Positions 1 to 8,644 are shown, counted from the stretch's first letter. The stretch is 29,236 nt of DNA from CAZZKE01 sp964655005 (GCA_964655005.1 CAZZKE010000037.1:1-29236), one strand, 5' to 3'. Numbers and translations are program-made. Notes: generated from the sequence alone by a model not told the origin.

Positions 1-537
1 CAGGCCATCGTTGACCAATACTATCGAGCCGGGCGGCAGGGCCGGCGACAGGGCGATCCGCTCGCCGACACCGCCGATAAAGGCGGCCTTGCCCAGCAGG
101 CAGATCGGCACGTCGGCCCCCAGCCGGAGCGCCAGTTCGGCCACATCGCCGTCCGCCGGGTCAAGTTTCCACAATTGGCAGAGCCCCCGGATCGCCGCCG
201 CCGCATCGGCGGAACCGCCACCCATGCCGGCGCTAACGGGCAATCGCTTGTTCAATTCGATGGCGGCCCCGGCTTCGATGCCGGCCAGTTGGGCCAGGCC
301 GCGGGCGGCCCGCAGCACCAGATTGTCGCGTTCATCGTGCAGCGGCCCGGCGCACGGGCCATCGATACGCAGTTCCAGGCGGTCGGATTCGGCAAAGCTA
401 AGCGTGTCATGGATACCGGCGAAGGCGATCAGGCTGTCGAGCCGGTGATAGCCGTCGTCGCGGCGGCCGGTAACGTGCAGGTACAGGTTGATCTTGGCCG
501 GGGCGGCACACAAAATCTGTGTCGGTGGCGGCGTCAT
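1..537 (-). CDS. ispE: 4-diphosphocytidyl-2-C-methyl-D-erythritol kinase, C-terminus cut by window edge
   Basis: This GHMP-family kinase phosphorylates the 2-hydroxyl of CDP-methylerythritol in the cytosolic MEP pathway to isoprenoid precursors. Translating the minus strand from the ATG at 535-537 gives 179 codons that remain open to the window edge. The N-terminus has the family motif APAKINLYLHVTGRRDDGYH, followed by the ATP-binding glycine loop PVSAGMGGGSADAAAAIRGL near residues 85-105 and an LPPGSIVLVNDG segment at the truncated end. The start lies 4 nt after the stop of the TPR lipoprotein gene, so the two are probably co-transcribed. The identification is firm; the last third of the protein, including the C-terminal GHMP motif, is outside the window. 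Confidence 0.95.
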   Translation of the reverse strand, partial: MTPPPTQILCAAPAKINLYLHVTGRRDDGYHRLDSLIAFAGIHDTLSFAESDRLELRIDGPCAGPLHDERDNLVLRAARGLAQLAGIEAGAAIELNKRLPVSAGMGGGSADAAAAIRGLCQLWKLDPADGDVAELALRLGADVPICLLGKAAFIGGVGERIALSPALPPGSIVLVNDGL

Positions 538-541
538 CGGC

Positions 542-2272
542 CTATTTCTGTAACTTGGTTTTAATCTCTGGAAGGCCGTTTTTCAGCTTGTCTTCGGCGC
601 CGCCGCGCACCTTGTCATCGTCGGCGCCCAGCGTCAGCACCCGCCGCCACTGGTAGCGGGCCTCGTTCTCGCGGCCGACCCGCCAGTAGGCGTCTCCCAG
701 GTGATCGTTGATGACCGGATCTTCCGGCCTCAGGCCAATCGCCCGTTCCATTTCCTTGACCGATTTGGCGTATTCGCCGAGCCGGTAATAGGCCCAGCCC
801 AGGCTGTCGATAATATAGCCGTCGCTGGGCCGCAAGGCGACGGCCCGGCGGATCATTTCCTTGCCGCGATCCAGATTCAGGCCCTGATCGACCCAGGAAT
901 ATCCCAGGTAGTTGAGCACATATGGCTGGTCCGGTTCGAACTCCAGCGCCTTCAGCAGATCGGCTTCGGCCCGGTCCCATTTGCCCGAGCGTTCCAGCAC
1001 GATGGCACGGGAATACAACAGCGACCAGTGCCGCGCCGTCAACTTGCCGATGCGCCCAACCGCCGCGTCATAGGCCGTGACCGCTTCCGCGAAGCGTTCC
1101 CGCCCCCGCAACAGGTCGCCAAGCTGGATCAGGGGGTCGGCCAGGGCGGGATTCTCGTCGGCCATATCGCGCAGCAGCTTGATCGCCTGATCGGCCTGCC
1201 CCATTTCGTTGAGATTATCGGCATAACGCAGGCGGGCGGTCGCGGCGTAGGGCGAGGCCGGGTTGATATCCCGATAGATCCGGTTGGCATCGACCGGGCG
1301 TTCGTAGCGTTGCAGGATGCCGCCAAGCAGGATTTGCATAACCGGGAAATCGGTTTTCAGATACAATGCCATGCGGCCTAAAATCAGCGCCGTTTCGGTG
1401 GCGTTCTGGCGGACCAGCGAGGATGCGACGCCGAACAGGGCCTCGGCGACGCCATCCTTGAAGGTCGCCACCATCGGCGGAGGAACCACGCCGGCGGTCA
1501 GCCGTTCCAGGGCCGGCGCGGCGACCGGCGACAGCGGGTTTTTGGCCAGGTGATCGCCATACAGGGCTTCCGCCTTGGCTTTTTCGCCCCGGCGTTCATA
1601 CATGTTGCCCAGCAACTGAACCAGCCGCAGCGACGGCGCGGCGTTGTCTGCCGTGGTGGCCAGGAAGGCGGTTTCGGCGGCGACCGGATCGCCGGCCAGA
1701 TCGTCGATCAGGCCGGCGTGAATATTGTAAAGCGGCCGCGAGCCGTCTCTGGCCAGGGGCCGCAGCATTTCCAGCGCCCGTTCAGGCGGATCACCCATTC
1801 CGATCGCGGTCCAGGCCCCCAATAACGGCCCCATAATGGTGTTCAACCCACCCTGCGGCAGGTTCGATATCTTTTCCCGGGCTTGCCGCAGTCGATTATT
1901 CCGCAGGTCATCGGTAATCGACATCAGGCTGGCGATGGCCGCCGCCGGTTTTTCCGCCAGCACCTCGTCGGCCAGTCGCGCCGCTTCCTGCATGCGGCCT
2001 TCGGCGATCATCACGATAAATGTCCGGCGCAGCAGTCCCGGTGCGGCGGGGTCCATGGTCAGGGCGGTGGTAAAAAAGCGGGCGGCGTTGGTCATGTCCC
2101 GTTCGGCCTGGGCGTGGCGGGCGGACAAATAGGCGCCGGACAACGTGGTCTGGGCCTGGTCCGATGCGGCGGGCGATTTCGCGACCGGGCCGTCCAGGTC
2201 GTTCGATGCGCAGGCGGCGGGCAGGAACAACGCCAGCAGCAGCGCCGTTAAGGGGGATCGTGACAGGGTCAT
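542..2272 (-). CDS. TPR-repeat outer-membrane lipoprotein
   Basis: A 576-residue protein with an N-terminal hydrophobic signal (about residues 8-20) ending in LPAAC, a plausible lipobox with the lipidated cysteine at 21. The remainder is made of tetratricopeptide repeats; the clearest are in the C-terminal half (segments around AEADLLKALEFEPDQPYVLN, IRRAVALRPSDGYIIDSLGW and MERAIGLRPEDPVINDHLG). TPR lipoproteins of this size act as envelope scaffolds, but no substrate can be read from the sequence. It lies between a small membrane protein (17 nt upstream) and ispE (4 nt downstream). TPR lipoproteins next to ispE are common in alphaproteobacteria, but no functional link to isoprenoid synthesis is known to me. 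The reading frame is intact. Confidence 0.9.
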   Translation of the reverse strand: MTLSRSPLTALLLALFLPAACASNDLDGPVAKSPAASDQAQTTLSGAYLSARHAQAERDMTNAARFFTTALTMDPAAPGLLRRTFIVMIAEGRMQEAARLADEVLAEKPAAAIASLMSITDDLRNNRLRQAREKISNLPQGGLNTIMGPLLGAWTAIGMGDPPERALEMLRPLARDGSRPLYNIHAGLIDDLAGDPVAAETAFLATTADNAAPSLRLVQLLGNMYERRGEKAKAEALYGDHLAKNPLSPVAAPALERLTAGVVPPPMVATFKDGVAEALFGVASSLVRQNATETALILGRMALYLKTDFPVMQILLGGILQRYERPVDANRIYRDINPASPYAATARLRYADNLNEMGQADQAIKLLRDMADENPALADPLIQLGDLLRGRERFAEAVTAYDAAVGRIGKLTARHWSLLYSRAIVLERSGKWDRAEADLLKALEFEPDQPYVLNYLGYSWVDQGLNLDRGKEMIRRAVALRPSDGYIIDSLGWAYYRLGEYAKSVKEMERAIGLRPEDPVINDHLGDAYWRVGRENEARYQWRRVLTLGADDDKVRGGAEDKLKNGLPEIKTKLQK

Positions 2273-2289
2273 GTACCGGCTGTAACCCG

Positions 2290-2454
2290 CTATTCGGCAG
2301 TCTGGCCCAGGGGTCCGTCGGGGGCGACGGCGTCCGGGTCAGGCTGGAAGGAAAAAAGAACGATAATCGCGATGATCGAGGCGGCGGCGGCGGCGATCAC
2401 CCAGCGGTTGAATTTCGGCGGTGGGGAGGATGAAGAATGCAGGGGACTGGTCAT
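2290..2454 (-). CDS. Small single-pass membrane protein
   Basis: A 54-residue protein if started at the ATG at 2452-2454: a Ser/Pro-rich cytoplasmic N-terminus, one membrane helix (about residues 17-35, rich in Ala and Ile) and an acidic Pro/Asp tail. I do not recognise a family. An alternative in-frame GTG at 2530-2532 overlaps the ETF-QO stop codon as GTGA and would give 80 residues by translational coupling; the added 26 residues look less protein-like. The gene sits between ETF-QO and the TPR lipoprotein on the same strand, so it is probably part of that transcript. It could be an assembly factor or a leader-like protein, but nothing in the sequence decides this. Confidence 0.55.
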   Translation of the reverse strand: MTSPLHSSSSPPPKFNRWVIAAAAASIIAIIVLFSFQPDPDAVAPDGPLGQTAE

Positions 2455-2528
2455 GGTTATCCGTATTTTCAGTGGACCGGGAGTGTAGCCGAGGCCGGTC
2501 GCCGCGCCAAGCCGCTCCTTGGATTTCC

Positions 2529-4169
2529 TCACATATTTGGATAATTTGGTCCGCCGCCGCCTTCCGGCGCCACCCAGGTGATATTCTGGGTCGGGTCCTT
2601 GATATCACAGGTTTTGCAGTGGACGCAGTTCTGGGCGTTGATTTGCAGTGCCGTTTCGCCGTTTTCCTCGATAAATTCATAGACCCCGGCGGGGCAGAAG
2701 CGTTGTTCCGGCCCGTCGTATTCGGCCAGGTTGATCCTGACCGGCGTGTCCGGGTCTTTCAGAATCAGGTGACAGGGTTCATCTTCCCGGTGATTGGTAT
2801 TGGAAATAAACACCGAACTAAGCTTGTCGAAGGTCAGGATTCCGTCGGGCTTCGGATAATCGATCGGTTTGGCCTGATCTTTTTTCCGCAGGGTCCGGTT
2901 GTCGACATGGCCGTGTTTCAGGGTCCAGGGGGCGCCGCCGCGCAGGAAAATCTGATCGAAGCCGGTGTAGAAAGTACCGGCCATCAACCCCCACTTGAAT
3001 GACGGGCGGACATTTCTGGCGGCGAACAGTTCCCGGTGCACCCAAGAATCCCCGAAAGCCTCGCCAAAGGCTACAAGATTTGCCGCCGGGTTTTCTCTGG
3101 CCAGTGCCGCGAACGCCGCTTCGGCGGCCAGCATGCCGGATTTCATGGCGGTGTGGGTGCCCTTGATTTTCGGCATGTTCATGGTCCCCGCTTCTTCGCC
3201 GATCAACACGCCGCCGGGGAACGATAACCGGCCAAGGCACTGCAAGCCGCCTTCGTTCAGGGCCCTGGCGCCATAGCTGATGCGTCGTCCGCCCTCGAAG
3301 ACATCGCGGACCGCCGGATGGGTCTTGAAGCGCTGGAATTCATCGAACGGGCTCAGGTAGGGATTTTTATAGTCCAGGCCGATAACGAAGCCGACGGCGA
3401 CCTGGTTGTCTTCCAGATGATACAGGAACGAGCCGCCATAGGTTTCGGAATCCAGCGGCCAGCCGGCGGTATGAACGACCAGTCCCGGTTTATGCCGGGC
3501 CGGGTCGACTTCCCACAGTTCCTTGATGCCGATGCCGTGGGTTTGCGGTTCGACCTGGTCGTTCAAGGCGAATTTTAATCGCAATTCCTTGCCCAGATGG
3601 CCCCGGCAGCCTTCCGCGAAAAAGGTGTATCTGGCGTGTAATTCCATGCCGGGCTGGTGATTGGGGCCGGGTTCGCCATCGGCGTTCAGGCCCATGTCGC
3701 CGGTGGCGATGCCCTTGACCGATCCGTCGTCGTTATACAGGACCTCGGCGGCGGCGAAACCGGGATAGATTTCAACCCCCATGGCTTCCGCCCGCCCGGC
3801 CAGCCAGCGGCAGAAGTTGCCCAGGCTGATGATGTAGTTGCCGTGGTTTTTCATGGCCGGCGGCAGCAACGCCTTGGGCGTGGAAATCGCCCCGGTTTTG
3901 CTGAGGAACAGAACTTTTTCGTCGCTGACCGGTGTCTTCAGGGGGGCGTCCAGTTCTTTCCAGTCCGGAATCAGCTCATTCAGGGCGCGTGGTTCCAGCA
4001 CCGCGCCCGACAGGATATGGGCGCCAATTTCCGAGCCCTTGTCGACGATGCAGACGCTGACTTCCCGGTTTTCCTTTTCGGCCAGCTGTTTAAGCCGGAT
4101 GGCGGCGGACAGGCCGGCCGGTCCGCCGCCGACGATGACCACGTCAAATTCCATCGATTCCCGTTCCAC
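2529..4169 (-). CDS. Electron transfer flavoprotein-ubiquinone oxidoreductase (ETF-QO)
   Basis: This monotopic inner-membrane flavoprotein passes electrons from ETF, reduced by acyl-CoA and other dehydrogenases, to ubiquinone. The N-terminus carries the FAD Rossmann motif DVVIVGGGPAGLSAAIRL, and the C-terminus the 4Fe-4S ligand set: a CPAGVYEF cysteine and CVHCKTCDIKDP, ending in GGGGPNYPNM as in the family. I chose the GTG at 4167-4169: it has a GGAGGG Shine-Dalgarno at 4177-4182 with 7-nt spacing and gives the family-typical beginning MERESMEFDVV, for 546 residues. A longer in-frame extension to 4226 has no such support. The gene is divergent from the uracil-DNA glycosylase gene, leaving about 107 nt for two promoters, neither of which I can place confidently. 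Confidence 0.96.
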   Translation of the reverse strand: MERESMEFDVVIVGGGPAGLSAAIRLKQLAEKENREVSVCIVDKGSEIGAHILSGAVLEPRALNELIPDWKELDAPLKTPVSDEKVLFLSKTGAISTPKALLPPAMKNHGNYIISLGNFCRWLAGRAEAMGVEIYPGFAAAEVLYNDDGSVKGIATGDMGLNADGEPGPNHQPGMELHARYTFFAEGCRGHLGKELRLKFALNDQVEPQTHGIGIKELWEVDPARHKPGLVVHTAGWPLDSETYGGSFLYHLEDNQVAVGFVIGLDYKNPYLSPFDEFQRFKTHPAVRDVFEGGRRISYGARALNEGGLQCLGRLSFPGGVLIGEEAGTMNMPKIKGTHTAMKSGMLAAEAAFAALARENPAANLVAFGEAFGDSWVHRELFAARNVRPSFKWGLMAGTFYTGFDQIFLRGGAPWTLKHGHVDNRTLRKKDQAKPIDYPKPDGILTFDKLSSVFISNTNHREDEPCHLILKDPDTPVRINLAEYDGPEQRFCPAGVYEFIEENGETALQINAQNCVHCKTCDIKDPTQNITWVAPEGGGGPNYPNM

Positions 4170-4176
4170 AAGCAAT

Positions 4177-4182
4177 CCCTCC
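4177..4182 (-). promoter_or_regulatory. Ribosome binding site fixing a GTG start for ETF-QO
   Basis: The minus strand reads GGAGGG, then 7 nt, then GTG at 4169-4167. This is the best Shine-Dalgarno near the gene and selects the GTG over the ATG at 4154 (SMEFDVV) and over upstream starts. Confidence 0.8.
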
Positions 4183-4276
4183 AGCGAATATGTGTGCTTG
4201 TGACAGAACAGCAAACCGTATCCCAATGTGCAAGAAAATTAATGAACGGGAACGGCGCGAATGATAATCTGTGGCG

Positions 4277-5053
4277 ATGGGTGAAAATCTTTCCATGGCG
4301 GAACTGCTGCGCTGGCATCTGGAAGCCGGCGTCGATGAGACCATCGGCGACGTACCGGTGAACCGCTTCGCCGACGTTCAGCCGGCGGCGGTGGCCGACA
4401 GGCCCGCCCGCGTTCCCGCCCGGTCGGCACCCCCGGTCGCCGATCAATTATTGCGCGACGCCTGGGCCTTGGCCGGGGCCGCCGGGACGGTCGAAGAACT
4501 GGGTCAGGCGGTGGCCGGCTTCGATGGCTGCGGCCTAAAAAAAACGGCCACCAACACGGTATTCGGGGATGGCGATCCGCAGGCCCGTATTGTTTTCATC
4601 GGCGAAGGACCGGGGGCCGAGGAAGACCGCCGGGGTCTGCCCTTCGTCGGCCCCAGCGGCCGGCTTCTCGATAAAATGCTGCTTTCAATCGGGCTTGATC
4701 GTTCAAGCGTCTATATTTCCAACACGGTGTTTTGGCGACCCCCCGGAAACCGCACCCCGACGGCGGCGGAAACGGCGCTGTGCATGCCGTTCGTCGAGCG
4801 GCTGGTGGAATTGATCGACCCCGATATTCTGGTCACTCTGGGCGGTCCGGCGGCCAAGGCGATGCTGGCGGAAACGGCTGGTGTCGGCCGGCTCAGGGGC
4901 AAATGGTTTACCTATTCGACACCGCGCCTGTCCCGTCCGGTACCGGCGACGGCGCTGTTCCACCCGGCCTATCTACTGCGTTCACCGGCCCACAAGCGCG
5001 AGGCCTGGGCCGACCTGCTGGCTATTGCCGACAAACTTTCGGGGACTGCATGA
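4277..5053 (+). CDS. Uracil-DNA glycosylase, family 4-like
   Basis: A base-excision enzyme that removes uracil from DNA. The first 75 residues are variable, then the core shows GCGLKKTATNTVFGDGDP, motif A GEGPGAEEDRRGLPFVGPSG, the WRPPGNRTPTAAE segment and motif B HPAYLLRSPAHK near the C-terminus. The organisation is that of the alphaproteobacterial group usually annotated as UdgA/type-4 UDG. Only two cysteines exist in the whole protein (FDGCG and ALCMPF), whereas canonical family 4 enzymes ligate a 4Fe-4S cluster with four, so this may be a cluster-less or divergently ligated member. The KRRIH insertion of UdgX is absent. Candidate starts are GTG 4271, ATG 4277 and ATG 4295; I see no decisive Shine-Dalgarno. 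Confidence 0.88.
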   Translation: MGENLSMAELLRWHLEAGVDETIGDVPVNRFADVQPAAVADRPARVPARSAPPVADQLLRDAWALAGAAGTVEELGQAVAGFDGCGLKKTATNTVFGDGDPQARIVFIGEGPGAEEDRRGLPFVGPSGRLLDKMLLSIGLDRSSVYISNTVFWRPPGNRTPTAAETALCMPFVERLVELIDPDILVTLGGPAAKAMLAETAGVGRLRGKWFTYSTPRLSRPVPATALFHPAYLLRSPAHKREAWADLLAIADKLSGTA

Positions 5054-5060
5054 ATTCCGT

Positions 5061-5086
5061 CCGGGCCGCCGTCATGCGCGGCCCGG
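5061..5086. terminator. GC-rich hairpin between convergent genes
   Basis: CCGGGCCGC (5061-5069) pairs perfectly with GCGGCCCGG (5078-5086) across an 8-nt loop. It lies in the 44 nt between the convergent ends of the glycosylase gene and the histidine kinase gene, the usual position of a shared terminator. Neither side carries a T tract, so it is not a textbook intrinsic terminator. Confidence 0.5.
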
Positions 5087-5097
5087 CATAATACTAA

Positions 5098-6468
5098 CTA
5101 TCGGTGCTCCTTGGTATAAACCGCCGGCAACACCAGACGGACACGCAAACCGCCCAGCCCGGAATTGTCCAGCGCCAGCTTGCCGCCGTAGAGTTCGGTA
5201 ATGTCGCGGGCCACGTTGAGGCCGATGCCCGAGCCCGGCGTTTGTTCGTCGAGGCGATGGCCGCGACCCAGAACGGCGGCCATTTCATCGACCGGGATGC
5301 CCGGCCCGTCATCTTCGATGGTCAGCCCCATCAGCCGTCCGCCGTCGGGGCTGTCCAGGATTTCGCCGGTTATGATGATTCTTGCCGTCGCCCACTTGCA
5401 GGCGTTGTCGATCAGGCTGCCAAGCAGTTCCTCCAGATCCTGCCGGTCGCCCTTGAACAGCAGGTTTTGCAGTCCCGTCTGGGTCAGCGTCAGGTTGCGG
5501 TCCTGGTAGAGAATTTTCAGGGTATAGAATAAATCGGCGATGACCGCCGCCACCGGAGTCTGCGCCCCGATCAGGTTCGCCGTGCCGGCCAGCCGGGCCT
5601 TCGATAGCTGGTGGCCGATGATCGAATTGACCGTTCGCAGTTGTTCATGAATCAGCCGGCCCCGCGGACCAGCCAGATTGGCGGATTCGTTCTGGATGAT
5701 AAGCAGTGGATTCTTCAGCGCGTGGGCCAGATTACCGGCCTGGGTGCGGGCGCGTTCCAGCAATCCGGCGTTGTGGCCCAGCAGCGCGTTCAATTCCCGG
5801 ACGACCGGTTCGACCTCGCTCGGGAAATTTCCTTCCATGAACGACGATTCGCCGGCCCTGATTCCCGACAGCGCCAGTTGCAGATTGCGCAGCGGTTTCA
5901 GGCCGTAGCCGATTTGCAGGGCAATTATGATCGTCAACAACAGGCCCAGCGCGATCAATACCAGGCGGGCATCGGCGGAAAATTCCCGTACGTCTGCTTC
6001 GATATCGGCGACCGGCCCGGCGACGACGAATGCCAGCGGGCGTTCGCCGCCGGGCAGGCGGATGACCCGGCCCAGGGCCCGCAAGGGTTCGTCGTTTGGC
6101 CCCGATATCAGCACGGCGGCGGATTTGTCGGACGGCAGGTCGCCAGGCAGGTTCAGCCGGTCTGTCCATAACGAACGGGAAGACACGATAATTCTCTCGC
6201 CATCGCCGATTTGCCAGTACCATCCGGAATGGGGCAGGGCGTAACGGGGGTCGGTGGGTTCCCATGTCAGGCGCACCCCGCCCTGGCCGTCATTTTCGCT
6301 GGCCGCCACCATTTCCGCTACCTGGTCATTCAGTCTTTCATCGAAGCGGGTTTCTATATGGCCCTGAAAAAGCCAGATCAGCAGATACCAGACAATAAAC
6401 AGGGCGAACACGACCCAAAGCATGGAGGTAATAATCAGCCGGAGCTTCAGGGAGCTAGGTGTCAACAT
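5098..6468 (-). CDS. Sensor histidine kinase, PhoQ-like architecture
   Basis: A 456-residue inner-membrane kinase. Transmembrane helix 1 spans about residues 10-34, a periplasmic sensor domain follows to about 168, helix 2 spans about 169-190 and a HAMP-like linker follows. The phospho-accepting His is H249 in NLAHALKNPL. The ATPase domain has N box LGSLIDNACKWA, G1 DDGPGIP and G2 GSGIGLNVA. Its start overlaps the 3' end of the response regulator gene by 14 nt, so the pair is translationally coupled. Both follow a PepSY protein, PqqD-like protein, HprK-like kinase, Gly-rich protein and lipoprotein on the same strand, suggesting the two-component system monitors or controls that set. The signal is unknown; PhoQ similarity is architectural only. 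Confidence 0.92.
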   Translation of the reverse strand: MLTPSSLKLRLIITSMLWVVFALFIVWYLLIWLFQGHIETRFDERLNDQVAEMVAASENDGQGGVRLTWEPTDPRYALPHSGWYWQIGDGERIIVSSRSLWTDRLNLPGDLPSDKSAAVLISGPNDEPLRALGRVIRLPGGERPLAFVVAGPVADIEADVREFSADARLVLIALGLLLTIIIALQIGYGLKPLRNLQLALSGIRAGESSFMEGNFPSEVEPVVRELNALLGHNAGLLERARTQAGNLAHALKNPLLIIQNESANLAGPRGRLIHEQLRTVNSIIGHQLSKARLAGTANLIGAQTPVAAVIADLFYTLKILYQDRNLTLTQTGLQNLLFKGDRQDLEELLGSLIDNACKWATARIIITGEILDSPDGGRLMGLTIEDDGPGIPVDEMAAVLGRGHRLDEQTPGSGIGLNVARDITELYGGKLALDNSGLGGLRVRLVLPAVYTKEHR

Positions 6469-7126
6469 CGTCGTTCCTGATGCGGTATCCGTGGCCCCGC
6501 CGGGTCAGGATGAAATCACCGCCGAATTTTTTTCTAAGCCGGTTGATCAGGACCTCGATAGTATTGGAATCCTTGTCTTCATTAAGGCCGTAGATATGAT
6601 CCATCAATTCGGTCTTCGATAAAATCCGGTCGCCGTTCATCATCATAAAGGCGGCCAGACGGTATTCCATGGCGGTCAGGGCGACGGCCTTGCCATCAAT
6701 GGAAATGCGTGAGGCCGCGGTATCGAGCCGGGCCGCGCCGCATTCAATGATCGCCGAGGCATTGCCGCTGCGGCGGCGGATCAGGGCCTCGACGCGGGCC
6801 ACCAGTTCTTCCATTTCGAAAGGTTTGGCCAGGTAATCATCGGCCCCGGCGCGCAGGCCCGAGACCTTTTCCTGCCACGAGGAACGGGCCGATAAAATCA
6901 TTACCGGCGTCCTGTGTCCGGCCTCGCGCCAGTTTTTCAGGACACTCAGGCCGCTCATACCGGGCAGGCCCAGATCCAGTATGATGATGTCGTAGGTTTC
7001 CGTGTCGCCAAGGAAATGACCCTGTTCGCCGTCATGGGCCAAGTCGACCACGTAGCCCGACCGGTCCAGCGCCGCCGCCACCTGGCGGGCAATTTCGGCT
7101 TCGTCCTCGACGACCAGGACCCTCAT
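6455..7126 (-). CDS. OmpR/PhoP-family response regulator
   Basis: A 223-residue DNA-binding regulator. The receiver domain (1 to about 115) has the acidic pocket E7-D8, phosphorylation site D51 in IIILDLGLPG, the switch Ser in ILSARSS and K101 in YLAKPF. The C-terminal winged helix has the recognition-region pattern SNTIEVLINRLRKKF and the wing TRRGHGYRI. Its ATG (7124-7126) directly abuts the TAG of the PepSY gene with no spacer, and its 3' end overlaps the kinase gene. This is a complete, standard two-component pair. Its targets are unknown; the gene run it belongs to is the obvious first candidate. Confidence 0.93.
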   Translation of the reverse strand: MRVLVVEDEAEIARQVAAALDRSGYVVDLAHDGEQGHFLGDTETYDIIILDLGLPGMSGLSVLKNWREAGHRTPVMILSARSSWQEKVSGLRAGADDYLAKPFEMEELVARVEALIRRRSGNASAIIECGAARLDTAASRISIDGKAVALTAMEYRLAAFMMMNGDRILSKTELMDHIYGLNEDKDSNTIEVLINRLRKKFGGDFILTRRGHGYRIRNDDVDT

Positions 7127-7489
7127 CTAACGGTTTTCCTCCACATCCTGCGCTCCATATGGTTCGCCGTTGATTTCAAGCGGCGCCAGTGTTTTGGCGT
7201 CAAACAGTATTTCCAGCACCAGGCCGTTGGATTGAAGCACTTTAATCTGATATATCCAACTTACGGGCTGGTCTCCTTCTTCATTTTCCGGGGTCAGGTC
7301 CACCTTCAGCACGCGTCCGGGAAATTGCTCTTTCATGGCGGCCAGCAATTCCGCCAGCGGCGTGACGTAGCCGGCGCGTTCGGCCTGGCGTATTTGATTG
7401 GCGTCGGCAAGGGCCGGGCCAGCGCCCGGCCAGCAGAGCAAAGCCGTGATGACGGTAATTCCAAACAGACGCGGCAACCGGCGTTTCAT
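7127..7489 (-). CDS. Periplasmic PepSY-domain protein
   Basis: About 120 residues from the ATG at 7487-7489. A signal peptide (MKRRLPRLFG, then a hydrophobic stretch ending PALADA) is followed by one PepSY-like domain: a helix around AGYVTPLAELLAAMKEQFPG, then strands VLKVDLTPE, SWIYQIKVLQ and LVLEILFDAKTLAPLEINGE. PepSY domains are known from protease propeptides and from small periplasmic proteins next to two-component systems, where a sensing or inhibitory role is proposed. The TTG-started upstream extension to 7513 runs into the PqqD-like gene and is less likely. The gene starts 7 nt after the PqqD-like stop and ends flush with the response regulator start, so it bridges the modification-like genes and the signalling genes. 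Confidence 0.82.
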   Translation of the reverse strand: MKRRLPRLFGITVITALLCWPGAGPALADANQIRQAERAGYVTPLAELLAAMKEQFPGRVLKVDLTPENEEGDQPVSWIYQIKVLQSNGLVLEILFDAKTLAPLEINGEPYGAQDVEENR

Positions 7490-7496
7490 GTGGAAA

Positions 7497-7763
7497 TTAT
7501 TCCAAAGGCGCAATTAGGCGATGATCCAGAAGATCCTTCATCAGGGCATCGACATCACGGGCGACGGTGTTGGGGTCGGCTTGGGGAAAGGCGATCAGCA
7601 ATAACCGGACGGCCTGTTCATGATCCAGCGGCTCGCTGAGAGCCAGCCACAGAACCGAACCCGCGCCATCCAGTTGATAAAGGGCGTCGGTATCCGGATT
7701 TACCAGGAACACACTGTCGTCGACCCGCCGGATGACAATTCTTTTGCTTTGTATGTAACGCAT
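7497..7763 (-). CDS. PqqD-like peptide-recognition protein
   Basis: An 88-residue cytoplasmic protein with the PqqD/RiPP-recognition-element fold pattern: strands KRIVIRRVDDSVFLVNPDTDALYQLD, then the helical part GAGSVLWLALSEPLDHEQAV and a C-terminal winged-helix-like half ending LLDHRLIAPLE. PqqD relatives bind leader regions of ribosomal peptides and present them to modifying enzymes. It lies 17 nt downstream of the HprK-like kinase gene with Shine-Dalgarno AAAGGG 5 nt before the ATG. HprK-related kinases and PqqD relatives recur together in peptide-modification cassettes and lasso-peptide loci. Here no cyclase, transglutaminase-like protease, radical SAM enzyme or nucleotidyltransferase accompanies them in the window. 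Confidence 0.85.
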   Translation of the reverse strand: MRYIQSKRIVIRRVDDSVFLVNPDTDALYQLDGAGSVLWLALSEPLDHEQAVRLLLIAFPQADPNTVARDVDALMKDLLDHRLIAPLE

Positions 7764-7780
7764 GGATGCCCTTTATATTT

Positions 7781-8644
7781 TCAGGCAGACATTCTTGCGC
7801 CGAAACGCCGGCACAGCACATCGGCGGCCTGTTCTACCGTCGCGTATTTTAAGGTATGGGTATCGGCCTGCCAGGAAACCTCTATCAGCCTGTCCAGAAC
7901 ATTCGCCGCCGTGACGTTCTTTGAAAAATTTCGCAAGATGATGCTTTTGACGATATCGCTTTCCCTGGCCGGCAGCAATTCCGGGGTGTGCGCCGGGTCT
8001 CTTTCCAGCAGGACAATAGCCGAAATTGCGGCGGTCTCACCCAGCGGGGCCATTTCGTGGGCATGCAGGCCGACGTACTGAAAGCGTCTGCTGGCGATCC
8101 CGGCACGGGATTTTATGTACTCCCGAAAGCCGATTCCGGCGTCGTCGGGAAGGGGCCGTCGCAGTCTTGGCAGGATGCCCGGTGCGACGCCGAAATTCCG
8201 GTTGTTTTCGATGGGCAGAACGTCATCGGAAAAAATCCGTATCCCGCGGCGCGCCAGTTCTACCGACAGCGTACTTTTGCCGGACCCATAGGTGCTGGGA
8301 AATATTACCAGGCCGTCGTTGAAACGGGCGGCGGCGCCGTGCAGACACATCATGCCGGTTGCCGTATCCAGGTAAGCCTTGGTCAGATCGACAAGAAAAT
8401 CACATACGGCGTCGACCGGATCATCGAAGCCGACAGGCTGGTCCAGCCAACGGGAATGGCGGATGAACTTGCCGCCGGTTTTCTCTATGCGGATAACCGG
8501 CTCGGCGTCATGGGGGCCCTCGTAAGGTGAAATATCCCAGCCACGCAATAGCATGGCGATTATGCCGCTCAGGTCCGAACAACCCGTCAGGACGACCGGA
8601 CCCCGTAAATCAGCGAATGACAGGTGTATCGATCTCTTGTTCAT
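7781..8644 (-). CDS. HPr-kinase/phosphorylase-related kinase
   Basis: About 287 residues from the ATG at 8642-8644. The C-terminal half has the HprK core: LHGAAA, strand GLVIFPS, the P-loop YGSGKST, SVELARRG and the SDD metal-binding motif followed by VLPI. The N-terminal 120 residues are a divergent domain with no clear HPr-binding signature. True HprK phosphorylates Ser46 of HPr; relatives in peptide-modification cassettes phosphorylate Ser/Thr of a peptide product. With a PqqD-like protein downstream and a Gly/Thr/Ser-rich exported protein upstream, the latter role is my inference. A longer in-frame start at 8713 would abut the Gly-rich stop and is less likely. No PTS HPr or EI gene is seen here. 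Confidence 0.85.
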   Translation of the reverse strand: MNKRSIHLSFADLRGPVVLTGCSDLSGIIAMLLRGWDISPYEGPHDAEPVIRIEKTGGKFIRHSRWLDQPVGFDDPVDAVCDFLVDLTKAYLDTATGMMCLHGAAARFNDGLVIFPSTYGSGKSTLSVELARRGIRIFSDDVLPIENNRNFGVAPGILPRLRRPLPDDAGIGFREYIKSRAGIASRRFQYVGLHAHEMAPLGETAAISAIVLLERDPAHTPELLPARESDIVKSIILRNFSKNVTAANVLDRLIEVSWQADTHTLKYATVEQAADVLCRRFGARMSA

